The notes beneath the pieces were generated by a model that was not told the origin of the DNA, did not search any database, and worked only from the letters and a program-made list of their open reading frames with translations. DNA of 49,918 nt from Colimorpha sp045576855 (lineage in GTDB: Bacteria > Bacteroidota > Bacteroidia > Bacteroidales > P3). Positions 1 to 8,274 of this stretch are shown here, piece after piece. Both the position numbers and the translations under genes were made by a program. The first letter of the stretch is position 1. The number at the start of each line of letters is the position of its first letter. Location: NCBI GenBank assembly GCA_045576855.1, contig JAZNHG010000034.1, positions 1-49,918 on the forward strand, given 5' to 3'.

Positions 1-34
1 CTTGCAAAATCCAAACGTACACTGAGGGGAGTTG

Positions 35-90
35 AGTTGGCAGTTGATAGTTGGGAGTGGGCAGTGGGCAGTTGACAGTTGGCAGTTGAC
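35..90 (+). repeat. Heptamer array, AGTTGRC class
   Basis: Eight consecutive 7-bp units, mostly AGTTGGC, AGTTGAC and AGTGGGC, run head to tail with single-base differences between units. No open frame of interest covers them. This is one of several heptamer classes in the gene-free DNA of this window, all with a strict 7-bp step. The function is unknown. Confidence 0.85.
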
Positions 91-103
91 AGTAGATAAT
101 GAG

Positions 104-201
104 CAGTGTTAAGTGTTCAGTGTTCAGTGTTAAGTATATAGGATGCATGCATCTGCTTTTTTCGCCGAACACTGCACACTGAACACTGCACACTGCACAC
201 T
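104..201. repeat. Facing heptamer arrays, CAGTGTT then its complement
   Basis: Four units of the CAGTGTT/AAGTGTT class occupy 104-131. Five units of the complementary class (GAACACT/GCACACT) occupy 167-201. The two arrays face each other across about 35 bp, so one strand could fold into a long imperfect hairpin. The right-hand array abuts the first copy of the 11-bp-unit element at 204. Confidence 0.8.
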
Positions 202-203
202 CA

Positions 204-287
204 CCCCAGAGGGGGTCATCCTACCACCAAGGTACCATCAACGTACCACCATCCTACCACCATCCTACCTATTTAACATTTCGGAAG
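204..287 (+). repeat. Modular intergenic element, copy A (TACC heads)
   Basis: It starts with a small C/G hairpin (CCCC-AGA-GGGG) and GGTCATCC. Then come five TACC heads spaced exactly 11 bp apart, separated by 7-bp tails (ACCAAGG, ATCAACG, ACCATCC, ACCATCC). It ends in TATTTAACATTTCGGAAG. The same design recurs at 381-463, 9905-9988 and 13729-13803. It is flanked by GAACACT heptamers on the left and CAGTGTT heptamers on the right. I do not recognise it as a named repeat family. Confidence 0.85.
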
Positions 288-299
288 CCTGTTTGGAGG

Positions 300-377
300 C
301 AGTGTACAGTGTGCAGTGTTCGGTGTTCAGTATCCGGGGGCGGCTGCTCGCTCTCCACTCTCCGCTCCCCACTCTCC
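300..377 (+). repeat. Heptamer arrays, CAGTGTT and RCTCTCC classes
   Basis: Five units of the CAGTGTT class lie at 300-334 and four of the GCTCTCC/ACTCTCC class at 350-377. They join element copy A to copy B. The same order of classes follows copy C near 10000-10084, so the arrangement as a whole is repeated. Confidence 0.8.
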
Positions 378-380
378 ACT

Positions 381-463
381 CCCACTGGGGGTCATCCATG
401 CACCAACGATGCATCAACCATGCACCATCCATGCACCATCCTTGCATTTTAACATTTCGGACG
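381..463 (+). repeat. Modular intergenic element, copy B (ATGC heads)
   Basis: It has the same layout as copy A: CCCACTGGGGGTCATCC, then heads ATGC, ATGC, ATGC, ATGC, TTGC at 11-bp steps with tails ACCAACG, ATCAACC, ACCATCC, ACCATCC, then ATTTTAACATTTCGGA. The tails match those of copies A and C while every head differs. The following 464-650 shows no gene or clear repeat; I see nothing further in it. Confidence 0.85.
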
Positions 464-659
464 CCTCGCTGACGGGGGGATGGCTGATGCCAGTCGGCGG
501 CGTGCCGCCCGTCACACCCGTCGCAATTCGGCAGCCGCCCGCCTGTCGCGGAGTTCGCCAACCGGCTGCCATATCGCTTATTGACAGCAATTTACACACT
601 TAACAATTTCGCAACAAAAACGTAACCAAAACTTAACCTCCGCGCATGTATATTGTGTG

Positions 660-667
660 TATCTTTG
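660..667 (+). promoter_or_regulatory. Probable -7 box of the Na/Pi cotransporter gene
   Basis: TATCTTTG matches the Bacteroidota -7 consensus TAnnTTTG and lies 28 bp before the ATG at 695. No good -33 TTTG box is visible about 20 bp upstream, so the call rests on the -7 box alone. A frame opening at 653 overlaps this box and is therefore unlikely to be the start. Confidence 0.5.
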
Positions 668-694
668 CAATCGAACAAAGCTAAAAAAAACGAT

Positions 695-2386
695 ATGAAT
701 TTCTACGAATTACTACTGATTATCATCAACTTCGCCGGCGCACTGGCCGTCTTCCTTTTCGCCATGAAACTCATGAGCGAGGGTCTGCAAAAGGTGGCTG
801 GCAGCAAAATGCGCGCCGTGTTGGGCAAGATTACCAACAATCCCGTGAGCGGCATCCTGACGGGTACTGCCGTGACGGCGGTCATCCAGTCGTCGTCGGC
901 CACCACCGTGATGGTGGTGAGCTTCGTCAATGCAGGCCTGCTCTCGCTGAGCGGTGCCGTGGCAGTCATCATGGGTGCCAACATCGGCACCACGGCCACA
1001 GCGTGGATTATCACGCTGCTCGGACTGGGTGGCGGCGGCGGGCAGTTCTCGCTGCCGATGCTGCTGGCCGCGCTCAGCCTGGCGTTAATCTTTGCCAAAA
1101 GCGAGCGGCTGAAGTCGCTGGGCGAGACGGTCATCGGTCTGGCGCTGCTGCTGGTGGGCATGGACTTTCTGCAAGACGCCATGCCCAACATCGAAGAGTA
1201 CCCCGCCCTGCTGGAGGGCATAGCCTCGCTGAGCGGCTTCGGCTTCTGGTCGGTGCTTATCTTCATCGTCATCGGCACCCTGCTGACGTGCCTGGTGCAG
1301 TCGTCGTCGGCCATGATGGCCATCACGCTGCTGATGTGCTACAACGGCATGATAGGCACCGAGATGGCCATAGCGCTGGTGATGGGACAGAACATAGGCA
1401 CCACCATCACGGCCAACCTGGCTGCCGTGGTGGCCAACACGGCAGGCAAGAAAGCCGCCCGCGCCCACCTGGTGTTCAATGTGGTGGGTGTGCTAGTGTG
1501 CATGATCTTCTTCCACCCGCTGACCAATCTGGTCAACAATGTCTTCCCGAACGACATACCGATGGCCATCACGCTGTTCCACACCCTCTTCAACGTCGGC
1601 AACACGCTGCTGCTCGTGTGGTTCATCCCCCAGATTTTGTGGTTGGTGGACCGCATGGTCAAGGAACCCAAGGAGAACCCCGAGGCCGAAGAGGAGTACC
1701 ACCTGAGCTACATCAGCGGCGGCACGGTCAGCACCGCCGAGCTCAACCTGCAGAGTGCCAAGCGCGAGATACAGCTCTTCTCGAAGAAGGTGCTGCACAT
1801 GTATTCGCTGCTGCCCGAACTGCGCAAGGCCCGCACGGAGAAGGAATTCGACGCCACAATGCAGCGCATCGAGCGCTACGAGCAACTGACCGACCAGATG
1901 GAGATGGAGATTACACGCTTCCTCACCGCCGTGGGCAGCGGTGGACTGAGTGCCCACGGCTCCGAACGCGTGAGCACCATGCTACGCATCATCGACAATC
2001 TGGAAAGCATAGGCGACGGCATATTGCAGATAGCCCTCACCCGCAAGGCCAAACGCGCCGACGCAGTCCACTTCAGTGACCATCAGAATGCCAACCTCGC
2101 ACAGATGAACGCCCTGGTGGAGAACGCCCTGATAGTGATGGACGGCAACCTGGTGGACTACGACCACATAGACCTCCGCGGCGCCTACGATGCCGAGCGC
2201 GACATCAACAACTGCCGCGACCGCCTGCGTGCCGAACACCTGGAGGCGCTGAAGCAGAACGTCTACGGCTACGCAATCGGCAATGCCTACAGCTCGCTCT
2301 ACGCCCAATACGAGAAACTGGGCGACTATATCATCAACGTCAGCGAGTCTATCGACAGCACCCACAAGCACAGCACAATCCAATAA
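695..2386 (+). CDS. Na/phosphate cotransporter family protein with C-terminal PhoU-like domain
   Basis: Inner-membrane protein of 563 residues, predicted to couple sodium and phosphate movement (NptA/PNaS family). Two Na/Pi cotransporter repeats are visible, each with the signature QSSSA (about residues 59-63 and 207-211 from the chosen start), among many hydrophobic segments. The last 200 or so residues are soluble and helical like PhoU, the usual layout of the bacterial family. I chose ATG 695 over 653 because the hydrophobic N-terminus begins there and a -7 promoter box covers the region between. It is followed 13 bp later by a small lipoprotein gene, probably in the same transcript. The substrate is inferred from the family. 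Confidence 0.9.
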   Translation: MNFYELLLIIINFAGALAVFLFAMKLMSEGLQKVAGSKMRAVLGKITNNPVSGILTGTAVTAVIQSSSATTVMVVSFVNAGLLSLSGAVAVIMGANIGTTATAWIITLLGLGGGGGQFSLPMLLAALSLALIFAKSERLKSLGETVIGLALLLVGMDFLQDAMPNIEEYPALLEGIASLSGFGFWSVLIFIVIGTLLTCLVQSSSAMMAITLLMCYNGMIGTEMAIALVMGQNIGTTITANLAAVVANTAGKKAARAHLVFNVVGVLVCMIFFHPLTNLVNNVFPNDIPMAITLFHTLFNVGNTLLLVWFIPQILWLVDRMVKEPKENPEAEEEYHLSYISGGTVSTAELNLQSAKREIQLFSKKVLHMYSLLPELRKARTEKEFDATMQRIERYEQLTDQMEMEITRFLTAVGSGGLSAHGSERVSTMLRIIDNLESIGDGILQIALTRKAKRADAVHFSDHQNANLAQMNALVENALIVMDGNLVDYDHIDLRGAYDAERDINNCRDRLRAEHLEALKQNVYGYAIGNAYSSLYAQYEKLGDYIINVSESIDSTHKHSTIQ

Positions 2387-2399
2387 CCCCCACACAACA

Positions 2400-2846
2400 A
2401 TGAAGAAAAGCATCATCCTGACCGCAGCCTTGGCCGCTGCCATGACCCTCGCCGCCTGCCACGAGGAGGAGAAGAAGGCCATCGAGTTCGGCAACCTGCC
2501 CGTTGCAGCCCAAACATTCGTGCAGACCCACTTCGCCGACAAGCAGATTTCCATCATCTACCACGACACCGAAGTGGCCGACAAGGACTACGAGGTCATC
2601 TTCACCGACGGCGCCAATATCGACTTCACCAAGCAGGGCGACTGGGACGAGGTGGAGGATCGCGACGCCGACGGCGTGCCCACGGCCATCATTCCGGCCG
2701 CCATCAACGAATATGTAGCCTCCCACCATGCCAGCCAATACGTGGTGCAGATAGGCAAGGACGGCAAGAAATACGAGGTAGAGCTCAACAGTACGGTCGA
2801 GATGGTCTTCGACCGCAGCGGCGCCTTCCTCCGCTACGACGACTAG
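2400..2846 (+). CDS. PepSY-like (DUF2874-type) putative lipoprotein
   Basis: A 148-residue exported protein. It has a signal peptide and a lipobox ending in LAAC at about residues 17-20, so it is probably lipid-anchored in the periplasm or outer membrane. The body resembles Bacteroidota PepSY-like domains: a first half with F-T-D-G and W-D-E-V patterns (IFTDGANIDF, GDWDEV) and a second half repeating the theme (VVQIGKDGKKYEVEL). Such proteins are thought to bind or inhibit partners in the envelope, but their roles are mostly unknown. The ATG at 2400 follows the transporter stop closely, suggesting cotranscription. Family assignment is by pattern only. Confidence 0.8.
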   Translation: MKKSIILTAALAAAMTLAACHEEEKKAIEFGNLPVAAQTFVQTHFADKQISIIYHDTEVADKDYEVIFTDGANIDFTKQGDWDEVEDRDADGVPTAIIPAAINEYVASHHASQYVVQIGKDGKKYEVELNSTVEMVFDRSGAFLRYDD

Positions 2847-2939
2847 CGCTCCGGCGGCAACGCATGGTGGCGGCGGGTGAGCCACGCCTGCATCAGGTAG
2901 AGCACCGCCACGCCTGCCGCCACATCACAGCAAACAAAG

Positions 2940-2967
2940 ACAGCCCCACACCGCAGTGTGGGGCTGT
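2940..2967 (-). terminator. Hairpin terminator between convergent PepSY and mreB genes
   Basis: A perfect 12-bp stem (ACAGCCCCACAC with GTGTGGGGCTGT) closes a 4-nt loop. On the minus strand it is followed by CTTTGTTTG, a moderately U-rich tail, so it most likely ends the purH-mreB transcript. It may also block readthrough from the plus strand. The CCCCACAC/GTGTGGGG part of the stem recurs in a hairpin at 9659-9680. Confidence 0.75.
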
Positions 2968-2991
2968 ATGGCTTCTCGTCTTCCCTATCGC

Positions 2992-4014
2992 TTAGCGAAT
3001 CAGGAAGGAGAACTTGTTGAAATTCTTGAGGGCGATACCCGTGCCACGGGCCACGGCACGCAGCGGGTCGTCGGCAATATGCACCTGCAGCTTGGTCTTG
3101 CTGCTGACGCGCTGGTCCAGACCGCGCAGCAGTGCACCGCCGCCAGCCAGGAAGATACCGGTCTTGTAGATATCTGCGGCCAACTCGGGCGGCGTGGCAG
3201 CCAGCGTGTCGAGGATAGCCTGTTCAATACTGGCTATACTTTTGTCCAGCGCATGGGCAATTTCCTTGTAGTTCACACTGATTTCTTTGGGCAGACCCGT
3301 CAGCAGGTCGCGGCCCGTGGTCTTGTAGTCCTCAGGCGGGTCGGCCAGCTCGCTGACGGCAGCACCCACATGAATCTTCACCTGCTCTGCCGTACGCACA
3401 CCGATAATCATATTGTGCTGGCGCTTCATATAGTCCACCACATTGTCGTTAAAGACATCGCCAGCGATGCGGATGGAGTTGTTGCACACGATACCGCCGA
3501 GCGAAATGACGGCGATCTCGGCCGTGCCACCTCCGATGTCGACCACCATGTGGCCCTCGGGTTGCAACACGTCGATGCCGATACCGATGGCTGCGGCCAT
3601 AGGCTCGTGTATCATGCGGATTTCCTTGGCGCCGGCCTGCTCGGCACTTTCGCGCACGGCACGCTCTTCGACATTGGTGATACCGCTGGGAATACAGATG
3701 ACCATACGCAGCGACGGCGGCAGGAACGAACGATTGACACTCGTCATGCCGATGAGTTCGCGGATGAGGTGCTGGGCCATCTCGAAGTCGGCAATCACGC
3801 CACCACGCAACGGACGAATGGTCTCCACGTTGCGGTCGGTCTTGCCGTCCATCAGCTGGGCCCGCTTGCCTACAGCGATTATCTTGTTGTTGTTGCGGTC
3901 ATAAGCCACAATGGAGGGCTCATCTATGACCACCTGGTCGTTATATATGACGATGGAATTGGCGGTACCCAAGTCCATAGCCACCTCTCGGTTGAAGAAT
4001 GATAACAGTCCCAT
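2992..4014 (-). CDS. mreB: Rod shape-determining protein MreB
   Basis: Bacterial actin homologue of 340 residues that polymerises with ATP under the inner membrane and guides lateral wall synthesis. Visible motifs are the phosphate-1 loop DLGTANS (about 15-21), the phosphate-2 loop DIGGGTAEIAV in the middle, and the adenosine motif GGGALLRG near the C-terminus. Length is normal. It lies 44 bp downstream of purH on the same strand and is probably cotranscribed from the purH promoter. In many Bacteroidota mreC, mreD, a PBP2 gene and rodA follow mreB; here a terminator hairpin and a convergent gene follow instead, so those partners must lie elsewhere or be absent. Confidence 0.96.
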   Translation of the reverse strand: MGLLSFFNREVAMDLGTANSIVIYNDQVVIDEPSIVAYDRNNNKIIAVGKRAQLMDGKTDRNVETIRPLRGGVIADFEMAQHLIRELIGMTSVNRSFLPPSLRMVICIPSGITNVEERAVRESAEQAGAKEIRMIHEPMAAAIGIGIDVLQPEGHMVVDIGGGTAEIAVISLGGIVCNNSIRIAGDVFNDNVVDYMKRQHNMIIGVRTAEQVKIHVGAAVSELADPPEDYKTTGRDLLTGLPKEISVNYKEIAHALDKSIASIEQAILDTLAATPPELAADIYKTGIFLAGGGALLRGLDQRVSSKTKLQVHIADDPLRAVARGTGIALKNFNKFSFLIR

Positions 4015-4058
4015 AACTTCTTTCTGCTTTTCTACTTATCTACTTGACTACTCAACAA

Positions 4059-5588
4059 TTAGTGTTTGAAGTGGCGCTTGCCGGTGATGGCCATGCCCAT
4101 GTGGTTCTTCTCGCAGTAGTCGATGCTGTCCTGGTCGTGGATAGAGCCGCCGGGATGAGCCACGGCCACTATGCCGGCCTCGTGGGCGATCTCCACACAG
4201 TCGGGGAAGGGGAAGAAGGCATCGCTGGCCATGACGGCACCATTCAGGTCGAAGCCGAAGCTCTGGGCCTTGGCTATAGCCTGGCGCAGGGCATCCACAC
4301 GGCTGGTCTGACCCGTACCGCTAGCCAGCAGCTGACGGCCTTTGGCCAGCACTATGGCGTTGCTCTTTGTATGCTTCACCAGTATGGTGGCAAAGGCCAG
4401 GTCTTCGGCCTGTGCCTTGGTTATCTTGGTGCTGGTGACGCTCTTGGCCATATCTCCGGCCACAGGCACCACCGTGTCGCGGTCCTGCACCAACACGCCG
4501 TTCAGCACCGAGCGGAACATGGGGTCTGCCATCTGGAACGCCTTGCGGCGCAGTATGATGCGGTTCTTCTTGCCACGCAGCACCGTCAGTGCGTCGTCGT
4601 CGTAATCGGGAGCGATACACACTTCGAAGAATATCTTGTGCATCTCGTCGGCCACCTCTTTGGTCACCTTCTGGTTGGTGATAAGCACACCGCCAAAAGC
4701 ACTCACCGGGTCGCCGGCCAGCGCATCCTTCCATGCCTCGAGCAGCGTGGGACGCACCGCCATGCCGCAGGCGTTGTTGTGCTTCAGGATAGCAAAGGCC
4801 GTCTGCCCCTGGAAGTCGTCGATCAGCGCGCAGGCTGCATCGATGTCGCCCAGGTTGTTATAGCTGATTTCCTTGCCGTTGAGCTTGTCGAAGCAGGACT
4901 CAAGGTCGCCATAGAAGACACCCTTCTGATGGGGGTTCTCGCCGTAGCGGAGCACCTCGCCATTCTTGCAGCTCTGCTTGAAGACGGGCAACTGCTCGCT
5001 GACGTTGAAGTGATTGAATATCGCCGTGTCATAGTGTGAACTGACGTTGAAGGCGTAGGCAGCAAAGCGGTGGCGTTGCTCCAGGGTGGTGCAGCCATCC
5101 TGCTCCTGGTATATCTTCAGGAATTCGCCATAGTAATCCACGGCGGGCACAATGACCACGTCGTTGAAATTCTTGGCAGCGGCGCGTATCAGACTGATAC
5201 CGCCGATATCTATCTTCTCTATGATATCCTGCTCCGAAGCGCCGCTGGCCACGGTCTGCTCGAAAGGATAGAGGTCCACGATGACCAAGTCTATCTCCGG
5301 AATCTCATACTGCGCCAGCTGCTCGCCGTCGCTGTACATGTCGCGGCGGCTCAGGATGCCGCCGAACACCTTGGGGTGCAGGGTCTTCACACGGCCACCG
5401 AGAATCGACGGATAGCCCGTCAGGCTCTCCACCGCGATAGGCTCTATGCCGAGGTCGTGGATGAATTTGTACGTGCCACCGGTCGAGTAGATGGTGACAC
5501 CCTGTGCGTCAAGTGCGCGAACGATGTCCTCCAGGCCGTCTTTGTAGAAGACCGAAATGAGGGCTGATTTTATGCGTTTAGGCTCCAT
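4059..5588 (-). CDS. purH: Bifunctional AICAR formyltransferase / IMP cyclohydrolase PurH
   Basis: Catalyses the last two steps of IMP synthesis: formylation of AICAR with 10-formyl-THF, then ring closure. The 509-residue product has the N-terminal MGS-like cyclohydrolase domain (ALISVFYKDG, STGGTYKFI, GGRVKTLHPKVFGGIL) and the C-terminal transformylase domain ending in the typical TGKRHFKH. Length fits the family. The start MEPKRIKSALIS is the usual N-terminus, and a strong two-box promoter lies about 87 bp upstream. It heads a probable two-gene unit with mreB. Confidence 0.97.
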   Translation of the reverse strand: MEPKRIKSALISVFYKDGLEDIVRALDAQGVTIYSTGGTYKFIHDLGIEPIAVESLTGYPSILGGRVKTLHPKVFGGILSRRDMYSDGEQLAQYEIPEIDLVIVDLYPFEQTVASGASEQDIIEKIDIGGISLIRAAAKNFNDVVIVPAVDYYGEFLKIYQEQDGCTTLEQRHRFAAYAFNVSSHYDTAIFNHFNVSEQLPVFKQSCKNGEVLRYGENPHQKGVFYGDLESCFDKLNGKEISYNNLGDIDAACALIDDFQGQTAFAILKHNNACGMAVRPTLLEAWKDALAGDPVSAFGGVLITNQKVTKEVADEMHKIFFEVCIAPDYDDDALTVLRGKKNRIILRRKAFQMADPMFRSVLNGVLVQDRDTVVPVAGDMAKSVTSTKITKAQAEDLAFATILVKHTKSNAIVLAKGRQLLASGTGQTSRVDALRQAIAKAQSFGFDLNGAVMASDAFFPFPDCVEIAHEAGIVAVAHPGGSIHDQDSIDYCEKNHMGMAITGKRHFKH

Positions 5589-5674
5589 ATATCTGTTTTA
5601 ATTTTATACAATAACACTACAAACCATTGTATCCGTGTGATTTCCGTACATTCCCACACGAATCTTGGCAACTG

Positions 5675-5706
5675 CAAATGTACAATGATTTTTGTAATCG
5701 CGCAAA
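5675..5706 (-). promoter_or_regulatory. Bacteroidota-type promoter of purH-mreB
   Basis: Read on the minus strand, TTTG (5706-5703) is followed after exactly 20 nt by TACATTTG (5682-5675). This matches TTTG-N19/21-TAnnTTTG on both boxes. Transcription would begin near 5668, giving a leader of about 80 nt before the purH ATG. Confidence 0.8.
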
Positions 5707-5871
5707 TACTTTTTTCTTAAAAATGCATTCTTGGCTGCTTGGTGGTCTATTTCTTTTTTATTTTTCTTTATCGCTAACCACTTTGGGTACGGGAGTGAGC
5801 AAAGGCTCGCACAGGCGACCGCCGTCCAAGGCAAGCAGAAGCATCATAGCGGCAATAATGACAGCATGACT

Positions 5872-7836
5872 TTATATTTTCATTCTGATGCCTCCGTAGA
5901 CCATCACGCCGTGCACCGGACCCCATATCATGGTGGGCTCGAACGTAGCGTTCCACGGATTGGAGGCGTTGATAATGGGGTCGGGCTGGCGGTAGTTGGT
6001 AAGGTTCTCGCCACCGACATAGATCGAGAAGTGGCGGAACTCGCGTGTAAGCTGCACATTCAACTGCGGATAGGCGGGAAACTCCTCGTCCCACGAGAGG
6101 CTGCCATCGGCCAAGGTGTAAGGCGTAGGCATACGTCCGCCACCGTTGAGGGCCAAGGTGACATCCACCTGCCATATACCCATCATGGGCTTCCATCCGA
6201 TGGTGACAAGTCCCTTGTAGCGGCTTTGCAGCGGTTTCTCCAGCAGCCGGCTGCCGTAGGTACACATCACGTGATTGTAACGAAATGCCATAAGCACATT
6301 CAGTTCGTCACTGAAGTCGTAGCTGGCGTCTACCTGCGCGGTGTGTGAGTATGAACGCCCGCTGAGGTCGGCAATGATTATCCGGGTGGGATCGCTATCA
6401 TAGTCGACCACTGCCTGATGCAGGAAATGGGTATAGTAATACTCCGCGTTGACCTGTACGCTACGGTCGCCTGCCGGGATATAGACAGTGGCGGCGACAC
6501 CACTATTCCATGCCTCCTCTTGCGGCAGATTCTGGATACTGAGGGTGCGGCCCGAAGCCAGCAGATAGTGGTTCTCCGCCAAGGCATGAGGCGTACGATA
6601 GCCCTTGCCTGTCGACGCCCGTAGAGTCAGATAGTCGCTGGGGATCCACTTCAGGTGCATCCGCGGGGTGAAGTAGGTGCGGTCGTACAGTGTACTGTGG
6701 TCAACGCGTACGCCACCCATTGCCGTGAACTTGTAGCTAGGGCTGAATGTGTATTGGGCATAGGCACCCGGAGTCAGTTCGAGCACATCCGTCGGCTGTA
6801 CCCCGGTGAGGGTTTCGTCCATCTGTTCGGCACTGAAGCTGATGCCGGTCGAAAGGTTGTGGTCGTCGCTGAAATCGTGTTCCAGCACCAGTTGGCTATT
6901 GAGACTCCGCTGGCCGACACCATACAGCCTGCTGCCGAAGGTACCGTCAAGCCCGTATAGGCTTCCGGTTGCCATCAGCGCCAGATTGGTGTTGTGCCCT
7001 CTGTCGAGCAGGTAGGCGTGCTTCATGTATGCCTCGGCACGTTTGGCGCCTATGAGCACTCTGTAGGGATTGGCCACCGACAACAGCTGACCTCCTTCAC
7101 GTTCCTCCTGCAGATAGCCCACGCCGGCATGCATAATATAGCGACCTTTCATGTACTTCCAATTGTTCATCAGGTGCAGTTGGCGCACGCTGGGCGAGTC
7201 GTGCCACAGGTCGCCGTTGTCGTCGTGGTGGCCGAAGTCGTGCTCGTAATGTGCCAGCAATTCGGTACTGAGGTGGTGGTTCAGGTGCACGTTGGCCATC
7301 GCATTGCCCTCGATCTTGAGGCGGCTGTCGCCGTAGAGGTTGAGTTGCACCGACGGCTCGTCGTCAGGCTTGAGGTATTCGACATTGATTTGGCCAGTGA
7401 TGCTTTGCGGACCGTTCTTGACCGACGACGCACCCTTGCTCACCGAGATGCTCTTCATCCAGGCCCCCGGCACATAGCTGAGCAGATATGGCATCGTAGC
7501 GCCGGTACTCATAGGCAGGTTCTCGCCCAGCATCTGCACGTAGATGCCGCTGAGGCCTAACAGCTTGATTTGACGCGCGCCGGTGGCGGCATCGTTGTAG
7601 TTGACGTCAACCGAGGGGTTGGTTACGAAACTCTCGCCCAGGTTACAGCAGGCGGCTCGGAACAGCTCGTCCTGTCCAACATTGAGGCCGTTCACAGCCC
7701 CGCTCATGCGGCTGACTCCCTCGGCGCGACGCGAACTCACCTCCACTTCGCCAAGAGTTGATTTTCTGATTGTATCTTGTGCATGGACACAGATGCTGCC
7801 TGTAAACAGACAGACTAGAAAGATTGTCTTTTTCAT
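5872..7836 (-). CDS. TonB-dependent outer-membrane receptor
   Basis: A 654-residue outer-membrane beta-barrel with N-terminal plug, for TonB-driven uptake of a scarce ligand. The signal peptide ends around VHAQ (residue 20). The plug starts with a TonB-box-like stretch (LGEVEVSSRR) and continues through QIKLLGLSGIYVQMLGENLP and SISVSKGASSVKNGPQSITGQINVEY, all typical of siderophore/vitamin/metal receptors. It lacks the SusC-type N-terminal carboxypeptidase-like domain. A His/Asp-rich loop (HYEHDFGHHDDNGDLWH) is notable. I chose ATG 7836 because the signal peptide begins there. The Cys-rich protein just upstream suggests a metal ligand; that is inference. Confidence 0.9.
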   Translation of the reverse strand: MKKTIFLVCLFTGSICVHAQDTIRKSTLGEVEVSSRRAEGVSRMSGAVNGLNVGQDELFRAACCNLGESFVTNPSVDVNYNDAATGARQIKLLGLSGIYVQMLGENLPMSTGATMPYLLSYVPGAWMKSISVSKGASSVKNGPQSITGQINVEYLKPDDEPSVQLNLYGDSRLKIEGNAMANVHLNHHLSTELLAHYEHDFGHHDDNGDLWHDSPSVRQLHLMNNWKYMKGRYIMHAGVGYLQEEREGGQLLSVANPYRVLIGAKRAEAYMKHAYLLDRGHNTNLALMATGSLYGLDGTFGSRLYGVGQRSLNSQLVLEHDFSDDHNLSTGISFSAEQMDETLTGVQPTDVLELTPGAYAQYTFSPSYKFTAMGGVRVDHSTLYDRTYFTPRMHLKWIPSDYLTLRASTGKGYRTPHALAENHYLLASGRTLSIQNLPQEEAWNSGVAATVYIPAGDRSVQVNAEYYYTHFLHQAVVDYDSDPTRIIIADLSGRSYSHTAQVDASYDFSDELNVLMAFRYNHVMCTYGSRLLEKPLQSRYKGLVTIGWKPMMGIWQVDVTLALNGGGRMPTPYTLADGSLSWDEEFPAYPQLNVQLTREFRHFSIYVGGENLTNYRQPDPIINASNPWNATFEPTMIWGPVHGVMVYGGIRMKI

Positions 7837-7896
7837 TGTTTCTATTGTTCTTTTGGGTTGGGTATTGACAACGCTTTTGTCTTGTGTTGTCGACAA

Positions 7897-8259
7897 TCAA
7901 ACCCGCAGAACAATATGACGGTTGGCTCCCGGAGGGGGAATGGTCGATTTCCCGGGAGCGGGTGTTATTCGCATCGCCGGCACAGGTGCCGCCGGCGCCC
8001 AGGCCAAGACCCCAGCCGCGATGCAACAGGTAGGAGGAACACCAATATGGTGGGGTAGAATACTAGCCGACAGATGCAGGGAGGACACTGTCATGCATGT
8101 GTTTTCAGCAGGGCAACATTCGGTGTTGGCGAGGGTCAGCAATTCGGTTTCATCCGAACAGGCACAATGATACACACTTATCCCCCCTGCGCCGAAGAAC
8201 ATGAGTATCATGGTGGTCAGGGTTACAAGGGTGTTCGCTATACGGCGCTTGCTGCACAT
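7897..8259 (-). CDS. Small Cys-rich exported or membrane protein, HYC_CC_PP-like
   Basis: A 120-residue protein with one hydrophobic N-terminal segment (residues 10-29) followed by Cys motifs: YHCAC at 30-34, CC at 48-49, C55, CC at 78-79, then PPP at 108-110. This order of an H-x-C pattern, Cys pairs and a proline cluster resembles the HYC_CC_PP family of Bacteroidota, often found next to TonB-dependent receptors. The resemblance is by motif order only, since the tripeptide here is YHC rather than HYC. It lies between pfkA (15 bp upstream) and the receptor (60 bp downstream). A periplasmic metal-binding role is plausible but unproven. Confidence 0.65.
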   Translation of the reverse strand: MCSKRRIANTLVTLTTMILMFFGAGGISVYHCACSDETELLTLANTECCPAENTCMTVSSLHLSASILPHHIGVPPTCCIAAGVLAWAPAAPVPAMRITPAPGKSTIPPPGANRHIVLRV

Positions 8260-8274
8260 GTCCTATTGCTTTCT

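Noticed and set aside
25..470. CRISPR array
   Set aside because: Repeats are 7 or 11 bp, directly tandem and without unique spacers of constant length; no cas gene is present.
143..561. Short frames through the first repeat region on both strands
   Set aside because: Their sequences (runs of HCTLNTAHCTL type) are translations of heptamers.
2956..4002. 348-codon open frame antisense to mreB
   Set aside because: Shadow of mreB; starts inside the terminator hairpin region.
5752..5842. 29-codon frame after the TonB-dependent receptor (minus strand)
   Set aside because: A hydrophobic start makes it look like a small membrane protein, but it lies in frame behind the receptor stop and has no other support.
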